From positions 50,320 to 114,319 of the forward strand of contig JAEWPH010000304.1 of the NCBI GenBank assembly GCA_023460715.1: 64,000 bases of DNA, written 5' to 3'. How positions within the stretch are numbered: position 1 is the stretch's first letter; each line of letters begins with the position of its first letter. The translations under genes were made by a program, and so were the position numbers. The notes under the pieces are model-generated. The model saw only the letters and a program-made list of their open reading frames with translations, was not told the DNA's origin and ran no database searches. Source of the DNA: Pseudomonadota bacterium (GTDB lineage: Bacteria > Pseudomonadota > Gammaproteobacteria > Burkholderiales > Burkholderiaceae_C). Of this stretch, positions 36,231 to 45,660 are shown piece after piece.

Positions 36231-37668
36231 GGGGTAACTCGATGCGGAAGGGGGTGCCCGGCCCGTTGGTCACCAGTTCCACCCGGCCGCCATGGGCGCT
36301 GAGGTATTCCTGGACGATCGACAGGCCGATGCCCGTACCGCGCGCTGCGTCCTCGGGTTGGCGCACGCCGCGGTAGAAGGGTTCGAAAATGCGGGATCGG
36401 TCATTTTCATCGACTCCCGGCCCCTGGTCGATGAAGTCGACCCGAATGCGGTCGGTCAGGTGTGACAAAACAATGCGAATCGTACCGCCCGGCGGGGAAA
36501 AACGGATCGCGTTGGACAGCAGGTTGCCCACGGCGGAGGCCATCTTCTCCGCGTCCAGCTGCAGTACGGCGGGCTTGCCCTCGACGAGCACGTCCAGCTT
36601 GCGGGCCTGCCACTGCAGGCGCTGGGCTTCGACCTGCGCTTCCAGCAGCGCCAACAGGTCGGTGGGCGTGCGGCGCAACTGGCGGGCCTCGAACGCCGCG
36701 GCGTTGAAGCTCAGCAAGGCCTCGATCTCGCTTTGCAGCAGCAATGTGTTCTGGTGCAGGATGTTCACCACCTCGCGCTGGCCGCCCGACAGCTCGCCCG
36801 TCACGCCGTCCTGCAGCAGGGCGACGCCCTCGCGCATGGACGCCAGCGGTGTCTTCAGCTCGTGCGAGACGTGGCGCAGAAAGCGCGCCTTGTCCGAGTC
36901 CAGCTCCAGCAGGCGCACGCGCAGCCATTCGAGCTGCTGGCCCACGCGCCGGATGTCCACCGGCCCGGCGATATCCACGGGCTGCGCGAAGTCGTTCTCG
37001 CCCAGGAGGCGGATGGCGCTTTCCAGCCGCTTGAAGGGCCGGGCCAGCCAGATGCCCAGCAGCAGCGCCAGGGCCAGCGCCAGCACGATCACGCCGACCA
37101 CCTGGTGCGTCACCTCGCGGCGGCTGGCCTCGATCTTGTCCTGCAGCGTGTTGCTGCGGCGGGTGTTGATGTCCTGGACCTCCTGCGCGATGACGGCGTT
37201 GAGCCCGTCGATCTCCAGGAACATCGCGGCGACGGAGCGCTCGTTTTCCAGCGACAGGGCCGAAGGCCCGTCCACCAGTTCGGCCACCGCCGCCAGATGG
37301 GTGCGCCACTGCGCCGCCTGCTCGTGCGGCAGGCCGTTGGCCTCCAGGCGCTGCAGGATGTCTTGTGCCTCGCGGGCGCCTTCGTCGAAGCGGCGGCGCA
37401 GCTGGGCGTCGGCCAGCACCAGCGATTGCCGTGCCGCGCGCTCCAGGGTCTGGCTGCGGGCATTGAGCTGCTGGGCCGAGGTGTTGAGCTGGATGGCCTC
37501 GGCGGCGCCGCGCCGGCTCTGCACCATGAGCTGCTCGAGCGTGAAGATGGCACGCAGCGAGCTGGCGCCCAGCAGCCCCGCGATGAGCAGGAAGGCCAGC
37601 AGCAGCAATTGCTGGAAGGACAGGCCGCTGAGCGCGGCGACTTTGGCTTGCTTGTGGAAGCGGGACAT
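36220..37668 (-). CDS. glrK: Sensor histidine kinase, GlrK/QseE type
   Basis: A 482-residue kinase. Two membrane helices (about 18-38 and 188-209) enclose a helical periplasmic domain, followed by HAMP (about 210-258). The phospho-acceptor motif is LRHVSHELKTPLASMREG with His269. The ATPase domain has NLLSNAIRFSPPGG (N box), DQGPGVDENDRSRIFEPFYRG and GTGIGLSIVQEYLSAHGG. It should phosphorylate the adjacent regulator. The stimulus is unknown; in relatives it relates to the cell envelope. It starts 28 bp after miaB and may be co-transcribed with it. Confidence 0.9.
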   Translation of the reverse strand: MSRFHKQAKVAALSGLSFQQLLLLAFLLIAGLLGASSLRAIFTLEQLMVQSRRGAAEAIQLNTSAQQLNARSQTLERAARQSLVLADAQLRRRFDEGAREAQDILQRLEANGLPHEQAAQWRTHLAAVAELVDGPSALSLENERSVAAMFLEIDGLNAVIAQEVQDINTRRSNTLQDKIEASRREVTHQVVGVIVLALALALLLGIWLARPFKRLESAIRLLGENDFAQPVDIAGPVDIRRVGQQLEWLRVRLLELDSDKARFLRHVSHELKTPLASMREGVALLQDGVTGELSGGQREVVNILHQNTLLLQSEIEALLSFNAAAFEARQLRRTPTDLLALLEAQVEAQRLQWQARKLDVLVEGKPAVLQLDAEKMASAVGNLLSNAIRFSPPGGTIRIVLSHLTDRIRVDFIDQGPGVDENDRSRIFEPFYRGVRQPEDAARGTGIGLSIVQEYLSAHGGRVELVTNGPGTPFRIELPHAA

Positions 37669-37696
37669 GTCGGATGCCGTGCCGGGGCTGCCCGGG

Positions 37697-39043
37697 TCAG
37701 GCCGCTGCCAGGGCCGATTCGGCCGTGCGCACTTCGCCGCGCAGCGTGTAGGCCTTGGCTTCGGTGATGGTCACTTCGACCATCTGGCCGACCAGGCGCG
37801 GCTGGCCGACGAAGTTGACCACGCGGTTGCACTCGGTGCGGCCCATCAGCTCGGTGGCGTCGCGCTTGGAGGCGCCTTCCACCAGGATGCGCTGCACCGT
37901 GCCCACGCGGCTGTCGCTGATCGACTTGATGTTGCCGTTGATGACGGCCTGCAGCTCCTGCAGGCGGCGCAGCTTCACGTCGTGCGGCGTGTCGTCGTGC
38001 AGGCCGGCGGCGGGCGTGCCGGGGCGGGGGCTGAAGATGAAGCTGAAGCTGTTGTCGAAATGGATATCGTCGATGAGCTTCATCATCTTGCGGAAGTCGT
38101 CCTCGGTCTCGCCGGGGAATCCCACGATGAAATCGCTGCTCATCGCCAGGTCGGGGCGGATGGCACGCAGCTTGCGCACCGTACTCTTGTATTCCATGGC
38201 CGTGTAGCCGCGCTTCATGGCCATCAGGATGCGGTCCGAGCCGTGCTGTACGGGCAGGTGCAGGTGGCTTACCAGCTTGGGGATGCGCGCGTACGCCTCG
38301 ATCAGGCGCGGCGTGAACTCGTTGGGGTGGCTGGTGGTGTAGCGGATGCGTTCGATGCCCGGAATATCGGCCACGTATTCCAGCAGCAGGGCGAAGTCGG
38401 CCACCTCGGCCGTACCGCCCATCTTGCCCAGGTAGGCGTTCACGTTCTGCCCCAGGAGCGTGATCTCCTTCACGCCCTGGTCCGCCAGGCCCGCCACTTC
38501 CACCAGCACATCGTCGAACGGACGGCTCACCTCTTCGCCGCGCGTGTAGGGCACCACGCAGTAGCTGCAATATTTGCTGCAGCCTTCCATGATCGAGACG
38601 AAGGCGCTGGCGCCCTCGACGCGCGCGGGCGGCAGATGGTCGAACTTCTCGATCTCGGGGAAGCTGATGTCCACCTGGGGCTTCTGCAGGCGCTCGCGCT
38701 GGTTCAGCAGCTCGGGCAGGCGGTGCAGGGTCTGCGGGCCGAACACCACGTCCACGTAAGGCGCGCGCTTGATGATCTCGGCGCCTTCCTGGCTCGCCAC
38801 GCATCCGCCCACGCCGATCTTCACGCCGCGTGCCTTCAGGTGCTTGAAGCGCCCGAGGTCGCTGAACACCTTCTCTTGCGCCTTCTCGCGCACCGAGCAG
38901 GTGTTGAACAGGATGAGGTCGGCTTCTTCGGCGTTCTGGGTCGGCTCATAGCCTTGGGCGGCGTTGAGCACATCGGCCATCTTGTCCGAGTCGTACTCGT
39001 TCATCTGGCAGCCGAAGGTTTTGATGAAGACTTTCTTGGGCAT
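37697..39043 (-). CDS. miaB: tRNA-2-methylthio-N6-dimethylallyladenosine synthase
   Basis: A 448-residue radical-SAM methylthiotransferase that modifies A37 of tRNAs reading UNN codons. The N-terminal domain with [13 protein letters not shown] and [11 protein letters not shown] supplies cysteines for the auxiliary cluster. The radical-SAM motif is [21 protein letters not shown] (CxxxCxxC). The C-terminal TRAM domain begins near [12 protein letters not shown]. The start [15 protein letters not shown] at 39043 is the family start; a longer frame upstream is not supported. Confidence 0.96.
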   Translation of the reverse strand: MPKKVFIKTFGCQMNEYDSDKMADVLNAAQGYEPTQNAEEADLILFNTCSVREKAQEKVFSDLGRFKHLKARGVKIGVGGCVASQEGAEIIKRAPYVDVVFGPQTLHRLPELLNQRERLQKPQVDISFPEIEKFDHLPPARVEGASAFVSIMEGCSKYCSYCVVPYTRGEEVSRPFDDVLVEVAGLADQGVKEITLLGQNVNAYLGKMGGTAEVADFALLLEYVADIPGIERIRYTTSHPNEFTPRLIEAYARIPKLVSHLHLPVQHGSDRILMAMKRGYTAMEYKSTVRKLRAIRPDLAMSSDFIVGFPGETEDDFRKMMKLIDDIHFDNSFSFIFSPRPGTPAAGLHDDTPHDVKLRRLQELQAVINGNIKSISDSRVGTVQRILVEGASKRDATELMGRTECNRVVNFVGQPRLVGQMVEVTITEAKAYTLRGEVRTAESALAAA

Positions 39044-39139
39044 GGCGTTCTCGGGCGAATGCGTTGCGTTGCGGCGCAGCGCGTCACAGAAAAGGAAACG
39101 GAAGGGCAGCAATGGGCGCGGCCGCGCGCCGGACGGCGC

Positions 39140-39580
39140 TCACCGCAGGTTCGGCTTGTCCGATTCCGTCTTGAAGTTGAATTCGATGGTGTCGTCGCCT
39201 GCGCGCTTGGCGGCGGCTTCGCTGCTGTTGAGCACCCAGGCGGTGAGCAGCATGCCGGTGCTGGCCTCCAGCACATAGTTCACCCGCAGGCGCTGGCCGG
39301 CCATGGTGTGCAGCGCCAGCAGGTGGTTGTCCGCGCTGAAGAGGCGCATGCCCGGCGCCATGCGCACGGCCTTGCCGTTGAGTTGCGCCTGCACGATGTC
39401 GGTGATGACGAGCGTGCCGCGCAGCGCTGCGGGCGGAAAGTTGCGCTGCGTGGTGCCGGCCTGCGGCGCCACCGTCTGGGCGGTGGCCGGCAGGGCGGTT
39501 GCGAGCGCGAGCAGCGCGGCAGCGCAGCAGGCCAGGGGCCCATTGCGGCGATGGAGAGCGTGGAGCGAGCAGCGTTGCAT
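39140..39580 (-). CDS. Exported protein of unknown function
   Basis: A 146-residue protein with a Sec signal peptide (hydrophobic 16-33, cleavage near PATAQ). The mature part is a small beta-rich domain (LVITDIVQAQLNGKAVRMAPGMRLFSADNHLLALHTMAGQRLRVNYVLE). This resembles periplasmic proteins of Comamonadaceae that I cannot name. It has no cysteine in the mature part. It lies 96 bp upstream of miaB on the same strand. Confidence 0.7.
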   Translation of the reverse strand: MQRCSLHALHRRNGPLACCAAALLALATALPATAQTVAPQAGTTQRNFPPAALRGTLVITDIVQAQLNGKAVRMAPGMRLFSADNHLLALHTMAGQRLRVNYVLEASTGMLLTAWVLNSSEAAAKRAGDDTIEFNFKTESDKPNLR

Positions 39581-39679
39581 GGTGTGTATCCAGGGGCTGA
39601 AGGCGCGATTCTAAGGAGGCCGGCCGGATGCGCCCGGCCACGGAGCCGTTGCCGCACTCCCCCTGTTCGCTATTAAAAT

Positions 39680-39726
39680 AATAGCTTGACGCGCTTGTCT
39701 ATCAAGCGCTGGGGCCGCTTTTGACC
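39680..39726 (+). repeat. Dispersed intergenic repeat, copy 5
   Basis: AATAGCTTGACGCGCTTG, then TATCAAGCGCTGGGGCCGCTT. It retains both GCGCTT/AAGCGC halves. Confidence 0.75.
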
Positions 39727-39779
39727 ATAGATCAGGTGGCGGCGGAGTCTGGGGCAGACACATGAGGCGATGGTCCCAA

Positions 39780-39818
39780 GAAAAAACCCACAGTGCGTGA
39801 ACACTGTGGGTTTTCTTT
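39780..39818 (-). terminator. Terminator of the tRNA-Met gene
   Basis: ACCCACAGTG (39786-39795) and CACTGTGGGT (39802-39811) form a perfect 10-bp stem with an A-tract on one side and TTTTCTTTG on the other, so it can work in both directions. Confidence 0.85.
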
Positions 39819-39821
39819 GTC

Positions 39822-39898
39822 TGGTGGTCGTAGGTGGACTTGAACCACCGACATCAGCATTATGAATGCTGCGCTCTAACCAACTGAGCTATACGACC
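39822..39898 (-). tRNA. tRNA-Met (anticodon CAT), elongator type
   Basis: Read on the minus strand it begins GGTCGTATAGCTCAGTTGG. The anticodon stem-loop is CAGCATTCATAATGCTG with anticodon CAT, and the T arm is GGTGGTTCAAGTCCACC. A 7-bp acceptor stem (GGTCGTA/TACGACC) is followed by A and an encoded CCA. The G1:C72 pair and the sequence fit the elongator rather than the initiator form, although modification to an Ile-decoding form cannot be fully excluded by eye. Confidence 0.95.
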
Positions 39899-39925
39899 GT
39901 AAGACAGAAATTATAGAACAAAAAA

Positions 39926-40705
39926 TCACTGGTGGGTGAAAGTGGCCGGCCGCTTGTTCACGAACGCGTCCATGCCTTCCTTCTGGTCCTGGGTGGCGAA
40001 CAGCGCGTGGAACAGGCGGCGCTCGAACATCACGCCGTCGCTCAGGCTGCCCTCGAAGGCGCGGTTGACCGACTCCTTGGCCGCCATGACGGCGATCTGC
40101 GAGAAGCCGGCGATGGTGATGGCGGCGCCCAGGGCTTCGTCCATCAGCTTGTCGTACGGCACGACGCGGCTGACCAGCCCGGCGTGCTCGGCCTCTGCCG
40201 CATCCATCATGCGGCCGGTGAGCGCCATGTCCATGGCCTTGGACTTGCCCACGGCGCGCGGCAGGCGCTGCGTGCCGCCGGCCCCGGGGATCACCCCGAG
40301 CTTGATCTCGGGCTGGCCAAACCTGGCGTTGTCCGCCGCGATGATGAAGTCGCACATCATCGCCAGCTCGCAGCCGCCGCCCAGCGCGAAGCCGCTCACG
40401 GCGGCGATGACAGGCTTGCGGATGCTGCGGATCTGCTCCCAGTTGCGCGTGATGTAGTCGCCCTTGTAGGCATCGGCGAAGCTGTACTTGGCCATGGCCC
40501 CGATGTCGGCACCCGCTGCAAAAGCCTTCTCGCTGCCGGTGAGGATGACGCAGCCGATGCGCTCGTCCGCGTCGAACGCCCGCAGGGCCTCGCCCAGCTC
40601 GTTCATGAGCTGGTCGTTCAGCGCGTTCAGCTGCTTGGGGCGGTTGAGGGTGATGATGCCGACTTTGTCCGCTTCGGTGCGGACCTCGATGACTTCATAG
40701 GCCAC
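39926..40705 (-). CDS. Enoyl-CoA hydratase
   Basis: A 259-residue crotonase-family enzyme that hydrates trans-2-enoyl-CoA in beta-oxidation. Oxyanion-hole text is [13 protein letters not shown] and [16 protein letters not shown]. The catalytic Glu pair lies in GCELAMM and [25 protein letters not shown]. Length and motifs match FadB1/PaaF-like hydratases; chain-length preference is unknown. The start is GTG at 40705, backed by AGGAGA at good spacing. An upstream in-frame ATG at 40753 lacks such a site. Confidence 0.92.
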   Translation of the reverse strand: MAYEVIEVRTEADKVGIITLNRPKQLNALNDQLMNELGEALRAFDADERIGCVILTGSEKAFAAGADIGAMAKYSFADAYKGDYITRNWEQIRSIRKPVIAAVSGFALGGGCELAMMCDFIIAADNARFGQPEIKLGVIPGAGGTQRLPRAVGKSKAMDMALTGRMMDAAEAEHAGLVSRVVPYDKLMDEALGAAITIAGFSQIAVMAAKESVNRAFEGSLSDGVMFERRLFHALFATQDQKEGMDAFVNKRPATFTHQ

Positions 40706-40774
40706 GGGTGTCTCCTGGTGTTGTTGGGGATAGCAACGACTATAAGCCGCCACCGCGGCGCCCGCAGGCCCCGG

Positions 40775-42562
40775 TCAGGTGCTTGACAGCCAGCGCTCGG
40801 CCAGGGCCGTGTCCGCCAGCGACAGCCGCACCGTATCGGCCGCCGCACCCGCCGGCGTCTGCAGCGCCAGCGGCAGTCGCAGCAGCCGCCGGTCGCGCGC
40901 CACCAGGGCGGTCACCTGGGTGGCGCTGCCAGCGTACAGCGGCAGGTCTTCCAGCTTGCTCAGGCGCCAGGCCTCGCCCGGGGTCTCGATGCCCAGCCAT
41001 TCGTCGCCCGCCATGAAGCCGGCCTGCTCGGCCAAACCGCCACGCAGCACGGCCTTGATCTGCACCGAGGCGCCTTCGCCCACGCGCAGGCCCAGGCGCT
41101 GCGCCCATTGCGGAGCGTCCGCCTGCAGCGTGACGCCGTGCGCGGCCAGCAGCTCGGCTAGGGGCAGGTCGTCGGTGCCGTGCGCCCACTGCGCGATCTC
41201 GCGCGACCAGTCGCGGCCGGACAGCGCCTGTAGCACGCGCAGCAGCTCGGCCTGCGTGACCGGACCCACGCCCGAGGCCGCACCCGTGCGCTCCCACAAG
41301 GCGCGCATCACGTCGTCCAGCGAGGTCTGGCCTTCGCGGCGCAGCGCGAGGTCCAGGCAGAGGGCCACCAGAGCGCCCTTGGTGTAGTAGCTCACCGTGG
41401 CATTCGCCGTGTTCTCGTCCTGGCGGTAGTACTTCACCCAGGCGTCGAAGCTGGCCTGCGCCACCGACTGCACATGCCGCCCCGGCGTCTGCAGCACCTG
41501 GTTGATGGTCTTGGTGACCAGGCGCAGGTAGCTGCCGTTGTCCAGCAGGCCGCAGCGGCGCAGCAGCAGGTCGTCGTAGTAGCTGGTGAAGCCTTCGAAG
41601 AACCACAGCAGCTCGGTGTAGTTCTCGCGCGTGTAGTCGTAGCTGGCCAGCTCGGCGGGGCGCAGGCGCTTGACGTTCCAGGTGTGGAAGTATTCGTGGC
41701 TGATCAGCCCCAGCAGCGTGGTGTAGCCGTCGGGTGCGCGGGCCTCGCCCACGCGGGGCAGGTCGCGCCGGCCGCAGATCAGGGCGGTGGAGTTGCGGTG
41801 CTCCAGGCCCCCGTAGCCGTCGTCCACCACGTTCAGCAGAAAGAGGTAGTTGGCATGCGGCGGCTTGCCCGCACCGTGCCAGAAGCGGATCTGCGCCTCG
41901 CAGATGCGGCGCGTGTCGGCCTGTAGCCGGGTGCCGTCGAAGGAGGGGGCCGCACCGGCCACCACCAGGCGGTGGGGCACGCCGCAGGCCGTGAAGCGCA
42001 CGCTCCAGAAGGCGCCCATCTCCACCGGGCAGTCCACCAGCTCGTCGTAGCTTTCGGCGCGGTAGGTGCCGAAGCCGGCGCGGTTCGTCTTCTCCGCCGC
42101 CAGGCCGGTGGCCACCGACCAGCCGTTGGTGGCCGGCGTGCGCACGATCTCCAGCAGGTGGGCTTCGTCCTCGCGCCCGTGCACGCGCAGGCACAGGCTG
42201 GTGCCGTTGAAGAAGCCGCGGGCCGCATCCAGCCAGGCCGTGCGCACGGAGTTGTCGTAGGCCGCCACCTGGTAGGTGAGCACCAGCGGCTGGCCCTTGC
42301 GGCACTGCGCCTGCCAGCGGTGCTTGTCGAGCTGGGCCAGCGGCACGGGGGCGCCGTCCTGCTGCGCCTGCAGCCCCAGCAGGTTCTTGGAGAACTCCCG
42401 TACCAGGTAGCTGCCCGGAATCCACACCGGCAGCGAGACCTCCTGGCGCGCCGCGGGGGCCGGGATCGTCAGGGTCACCGAGAACAGATGGGCATGCAGG
42501 TCCGCCGGCTCGATGCGGTAATGGACCGGGGAAGGGGCTGTGGCGGAGCGCAGGGAGGACAT
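40775..42562 (-). CDS. M61-family glycyl aminopeptidase with PDZ domain
   Basis: A 595-residue cytoplasmic-looking metallopeptidase with no signal peptide. An N-terminal beta-rich domain (1-200) precedes the catalytic domain with LISHEYFHTWNVKRLRP (HExxH at His289-His293) and the third ligand Glu in LLWFFEGFTSYYDD. A PDZ-like domain near the C-terminus contains GLAEQAGFMAGDEWLGIE. The family trims peptides starting with Gly or Ala. Confidence 0.9.
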   Translation of the reverse strand: MSSLRSATAPSPVHYRIEPADLHAHLFSVTLTIPAPAARQEVSLPVWIPGSYLVREFSKNLLGLQAQQDGAPVPLAQLDKHRWQAQCRKGQPLVLTYQVAAYDNSVRTAWLDAARGFFNGTSLCLRVHGREDEAHLLEIVRTPATNGWSVATGLAAEKTNRAGFGTYRAESYDELVDCPVEMGAFWSVRFTACGVPHRLVVAGAAPSFDGTRLQADTRRICEAQIRFWHGAGKPPHANYLFLLNVVDDGYGGLEHRNSTALICGRRDLPRVGEARAPDGYTTLLGLISHEYFHTWNVKRLRPAELASYDYTRENYTELLWFFEGFTSYYDDLLLRRCGLLDNGSYLRLVTKTINQVLQTPGRHVQSVAQASFDAWVKYYRQDENTANATVSYYTKGALVALCLDLALRREGQTSLDDVMRALWERTGAASGVGPVTQAELLRVLQALSGRDWSREIAQWAHGTDDLPLAELLAAHGVTLQADAPQWAQRLGLRVGEGASVQIKAVLRGGLAEQAGFMAGDEWLGIETPGEAWRLSKLEDLPLYAGSATQVTALVARDRRLLRLPLALQTPAGAAADTVRLSLADTALAERWLSST

Positions 42563-42675
42563 GGCGGCAAGGGCGGCAGAGCGTGGCGGTGCGGGAGCCG
42601 GCGCGGCGGCCGGCGGGGCCGGGAGAAGAGGGCGGCGCTGCGGCGGCCCTTACGCCGGCCGCCGTGCCATACCCG

Positions 42676-43407
42676 TCAGTTGGTGCCGGCGGACGAGGCC
42701 AGGCGCTTTTCGACTTCCTGCGCGCCGATGGCGCCGGGCACGCGGGAGCCGTCGGCGAAGATCAGCGTGGGCGTGCCGGTGATCTTGTGCTTCTTGCCGA
42801 AGGCCAGGTTGCGCTGCAGGGCTGCGGTATCGCAGCTGGCCGCCGCCGGTGTCTTGTCGCGCAGCATCTGGTCATGCCACGCGGCCACGCGGTCCTTGGC
42901 GCACCAGATGTTGCGCGACTTCTCGGCCGAGTCCGGGCTGAGGATGGGGTAGAGGAACAGGTAGACCGTGACGTTGTCCACGTTCAGCATGTCCTTCTCG
43001 AAGCGCTTGCAGTAGCCGCAGTTGGGATCTTCGAAGACGGCGAGCTTGCGCTTGCCGTCGCCGCGCACGATGGTGAACGCATCCTTCAGCGGCAGCGCGG
43101 AGAAGTCCACCGCACTCAGCTTGTTGATGCGGTCCTCGGTCAGGTTGCGGCGCGCCTGCGTGTCGATCAGCTCGCCCTGGATCAGGTAGTTGCCCTTGGC
43201 ATCGGTGTAGAACACGTCGGTGCCCACGCGCACCTCGTACAGGCCCTTCATGGGCGTGGCCTGCACTTCGTCGATCTTCTCCAGCTGGGGAATGCGCTCA
43301 GCCAGCGACTTGCGGATGGCGGCTTCCTGGGCATGGGCGCTCAGGCCCAGCACCAGCGCGGCGCCGGCCAGCAGGGAGGGGAGGAGCTTCTTGGTGTACG
43401 TGTTCAC
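42676..43407 (-). CDS. dsbC: DsbC-type periplasmic disulfide isomerase
   Basis: A 243-residue protein with a Sec signal (1-26, cleavage AHA-QEA) and an N-terminal dimerisation domain (about 27-95). The thioredoxin-like catalytic domain has FEDPNCGYCKRFEKD (Cys130-Gly-Tyr-Cys133) and cis-Pro loop GTPTLIFADG. It reshuffles wrong disulfides in secreted proteins. A second cysteine pair (WCAKD and SCDTAA) is present as in E. coli DsbC. It lies between the M61 peptidase and the UbiH-like gene on the same strand. Confidence 0.9.
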   Translation of the reverse strand: MNTYTKKLLPSLLAGAALVLGLSAHAQEAAIRKSLAERIPQLEKIDEVQATPMKGLYEVRVGTDVFYTDAKGNYLIQGELIDTQARRNLTEDRINKLSAVDFSALPLKDAFTIVRGDGKRKLAVFEDPNCGYCKRFEKDMLNVDNVTVYLFLYPILSPDSAEKSRNIWCAKDRVAAWHDQMLRDKTPAAASCDTAALQRNLAFGKKHKITGTPTLIFADGSRVPGAIGAQEVEKRLASSAGTN

Positions 43408-43448
43408 TCGGTCGGTCCAGTCTTCTTCACTTCAAAGTGCGGGCGCGG

Positions 43449-44591
43449 TCAGCGCACGCCCATGGCCCGGCGGGCCACCCAATCCTTGAATGGGCCGCTG
43501 AGGTCGAATCCCTTCATGCCCCAGTTGCGCAGCGACTGCAGCGCGCCTTCGCGCCGCATGAACAGCTGCTGCAGCCCGTCCATCGTCATTCCCAGCGGCA
43601 GCAGAGCTGCCTTGCGTTCGCGCTCGTACTGCCGCAGCAGCCGCAGATCGCCGATGCTGCGCCAGTAGTCGCGCTCGCGCAGCGACCGGGCCAGCGCCTG
43701 GGCATCGGCCAAGCCGATGTTCAGTCCCTGGCCGGCCAGCGGGTGCACGTTGTGCGCTGCGTCGCCGGCCAGCACCCAGGTCCGCTGCGGGCCCTTGGCG
43801 GGCTGCTCGGCCATGGCGCCGCACCAGCGGCGCGCCGTGGCCTGCTGCAAGGACCAGCAGGCGCGTTCGCCCTGCACCTCCAGCCGGCCCAGCGCATTCT
43901 GGCTGGCCTCCTGCAGGCGCTGCGCGAACGCATCGGCATCCAGCGCCATGCTCTGCGGAGCGCTTTCCTGGGAGACTGACCACACCACGGCCACGGAGTT
44001 CCCTTCGGCGCCGCCGAGGGGCAAGAACGCCAGGATGCCGTCCGGCAGAAACCACTGCCGGGCGATCTGTCCGTGAGGCAGTTCGCAGACCAGCCGGGTT
44101 GCGATGGCGTGCTGTCCGTAAGGCGTGACATCGAACTCCACGCCGAACTCTTCGCGCGTGCGGCTGGCGCGGCCTTCGCACACCACCGTCAGCGCGGCGG
44201 GCACGGGCGCGTCGACCACCTCCACCTGGGGCTGGAAGCGCACCGCGTCGGCCAGGCGCGACTCCAGCGCCGGCACGTCGACGATCCAGGCCAGGGCCTC
44301 GGCATCCTGCCGGCCGGCGTCGAACGTCACCGCGCCATCCTGGTCGCCGTGGACTTCCATGCGAAGAACAGCGGTGGCGTGGTCCGCGTCGGGCCACGCC
44401 CGCACGGATTGCAGAAGATCCCGCGAGGCCGCGTTGAGCGCGTAGGCCCGCACGTCGGGCGCGGCCGACGGGGACTGCGCCCGGGGGCCGGCCACCAGGG
44501 CGACCCGCAGCCGCTCGCGGGCCAGCAAAAGCGCCAGGGTGCGGCCCACCACACCGGCACCGCGGATACATACATCAAAGGTTTGCGCCAT
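43449..44591 (-). CDS. UbiH/UbiF/COQ6-type FAD monooxygenase
   Basis: A 380-residue flavoprotein hydroxylase. The N-terminal Rossmann motif is VCIRGAGVVGRTLALLLARE. The second FAD motif is TWVLAGDAAHNVHPLAGQGLNIGLADA. These match ubiquinone-ring hydroxylases. Which ring carbon is used cannot be told, since betaproteobacteria vary in their set of UbiH, UbiF, UbiI, UbiL and UbiM. The ATG at 44591 follows TACAAT by 6 nt with no Shine-Dalgarno, and it runs toward dsbC. Confidence 0.88.
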   Translation of the reverse strand: MAQTFDVCIRGAGVVGRTLALLLARERLRVALVAGPRAQSPSAAPDVRAYALNAASRDLLQSVRAWPDADHATAVLRMEVHGDQDGAVTFDAGRQDAEALAWIVDVPALESRLADAVRFQPQVEVVDAPVPAALTVVCEGRASRTREEFGVEFDVTPYGQHAIATRLVCELPHGQIARQWFLPDGILAFLPLGGAEGNSVAVVWSVSQESAPQSMALDADAFAQRLQEASQNALGRLEVQGERACWSLQQATARRWCGAMAEQPAKGPQRTWVLAGDAAHNVHPLAGQGLNIGLADAQALARSLRERDYWRSIGDLRLLRQYERERKAALLPLGMTMDGLQQLFMRREGALQSLRNWGMKGFDLSGPFKDWVARRAMGVR

Positions 44592-44597
44592 GGCGGG

Positions 44598-44603
44598 ATT
44601 GTA
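44598..44603 (-). promoter_or_regulatory. -10-like hexamer before the UbiH-type gene
   Basis: TACAAT on the minus strand, six bases before the ATG. Confidence 0.45.
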
Positions 44604-44720
44604 GAAGCGGGGTGGCGGGCCCACAGGCGGGCACAATCGCGGGTTCGGCGAGCAGGGACGGCGCTCCTTTCCTGCGTTCGCCGGCCTGCGCCTGCTTTCG
44701 TTTTCTCCGAGGATTTCCGC

Positions 44721-45590
44721 GTGACCTTCCGCTCCGACCACGACCTTGCCGGCACGATCGCCCGCCTGTTCATCCACCCGGTGAAGTCGTGCGCAGGCAT
44801 CGAGGTGCAGGAGGCCGTGCTGACCGAGGCCGGCCTGGATCTGGACCGCGCCTGGATGGTGGTCGACGCCGAGGGCGTGTTCCTGACCCAGCGCGCGCAT
44901 CCGCGCATGGCCCTGGTGCGGCCCCAGCTGCGCAGCGACGACCTGGTGCTGCGCGCGCCCGGCATGCTGGCGCTGCACCTGTCGCTGGACCGGGTGGAGG
45001 GCCCCGCCCAGGCCCGCGTATGGGACGACGTGGTGCCCGCCTGGGACATGGGCCCTCTGGTGGCGCAGTGGTTCTCCGACTTCCTGGGCCAGCCCTGCCG
45101 CCTGGTGCGTTTCGATCCGGCGGTGCGGCGCCTGTCCAGCCCCGCATGGACCGGCGGCCTGGAGGTGCCCAACCAGTTCTCCGACGGGTTTCCGCTGCTG
45201 GTGGCCAGCCAGGGCTCGATTGATGGGCTCAACGCCCGGCTGCAGGCCGCCGGCCATGCGCCCGTGGGCATCGAGCGCTTTCGCCCGAACGTGGTGCTCG
45301 CCGGCGTGGACGAGCACGACGAGGACCGCATCGACACCCTGTACATCGGCGTGGAGGGCGGAGAGGTGCAGCTGCAGCACGTCAAGCCCTGCGCGCGCTG
45401 CCCCATTCCCGACATCGACCCGGCCACGGCCGAGAGCACGCCTGTGGTGGGCGACACCCTGCGCACCTACCGCCAGGACCGTCGGCTGGACGGCGCCATC
45501 ACCTTCGGCATGAACGCCATCGTGCGCGAAGGCGCCGGCCGGGTGCTGCGCTTGGGGCAGCCCGTCGCGGCCGACCTGCGCTTCGAGTAG
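44721..45590 (+). CDS. MOSC-domain protein with N-terminal beta-barrel (YcbX-like)
   Basis: A 289-residue protein. The N-terminal MOSC_N domain holds IARLFIHPVKSCAGIEVQEA and DRAWMVVDAEGVFLTQR. The MOSC domain contains RPNVVLAGVDEHDED and HVKPCARCPIPDIDP, whose Cys can bind molybdenum cofactor. YcbX-type proteins use a molybdopterin cofactor to reduce N-hydroxylated bases and amines. The E. coli protein also has a ferredoxin domain, which is absent here. The start is GTG at 44721, preceded by GAGGA. It is divergent from the UbiH-type gene. Confidence 0.88.
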   Translation: MTFRSDHDLAGTIARLFIHPVKSCAGIEVQEAVLTEAGLDLDRAWMVVDAEGVFLTQRAHPRMALVRPQLRSDDLVLRAPGMLALHLSLDRVEGPAQARVWDDVVPAWDMGPLVAQWFSDFLGQPCRLVRFDPAVRRLSSPAWTGGLEVPNQFSDGFPLLVASQGSIDGLNARLQAAGHAPVGIERFRPNVVLAGVDEHDEDRIDTLYIGVEGGEVQLQHVKPCARCPIPDIDPATAESTPVVGDTLRTYRQDRRLDGAITFGMNAIVREGAGRVLRLGQPVAADLRFE

Positions 45591-45660
45591 CCCGCGTGCC
45601 GGCCCTTTCCGGCGAGCCACGTAAAATCGCCGGTTTTCCCCGAATCCTGAAAGCCCTGCC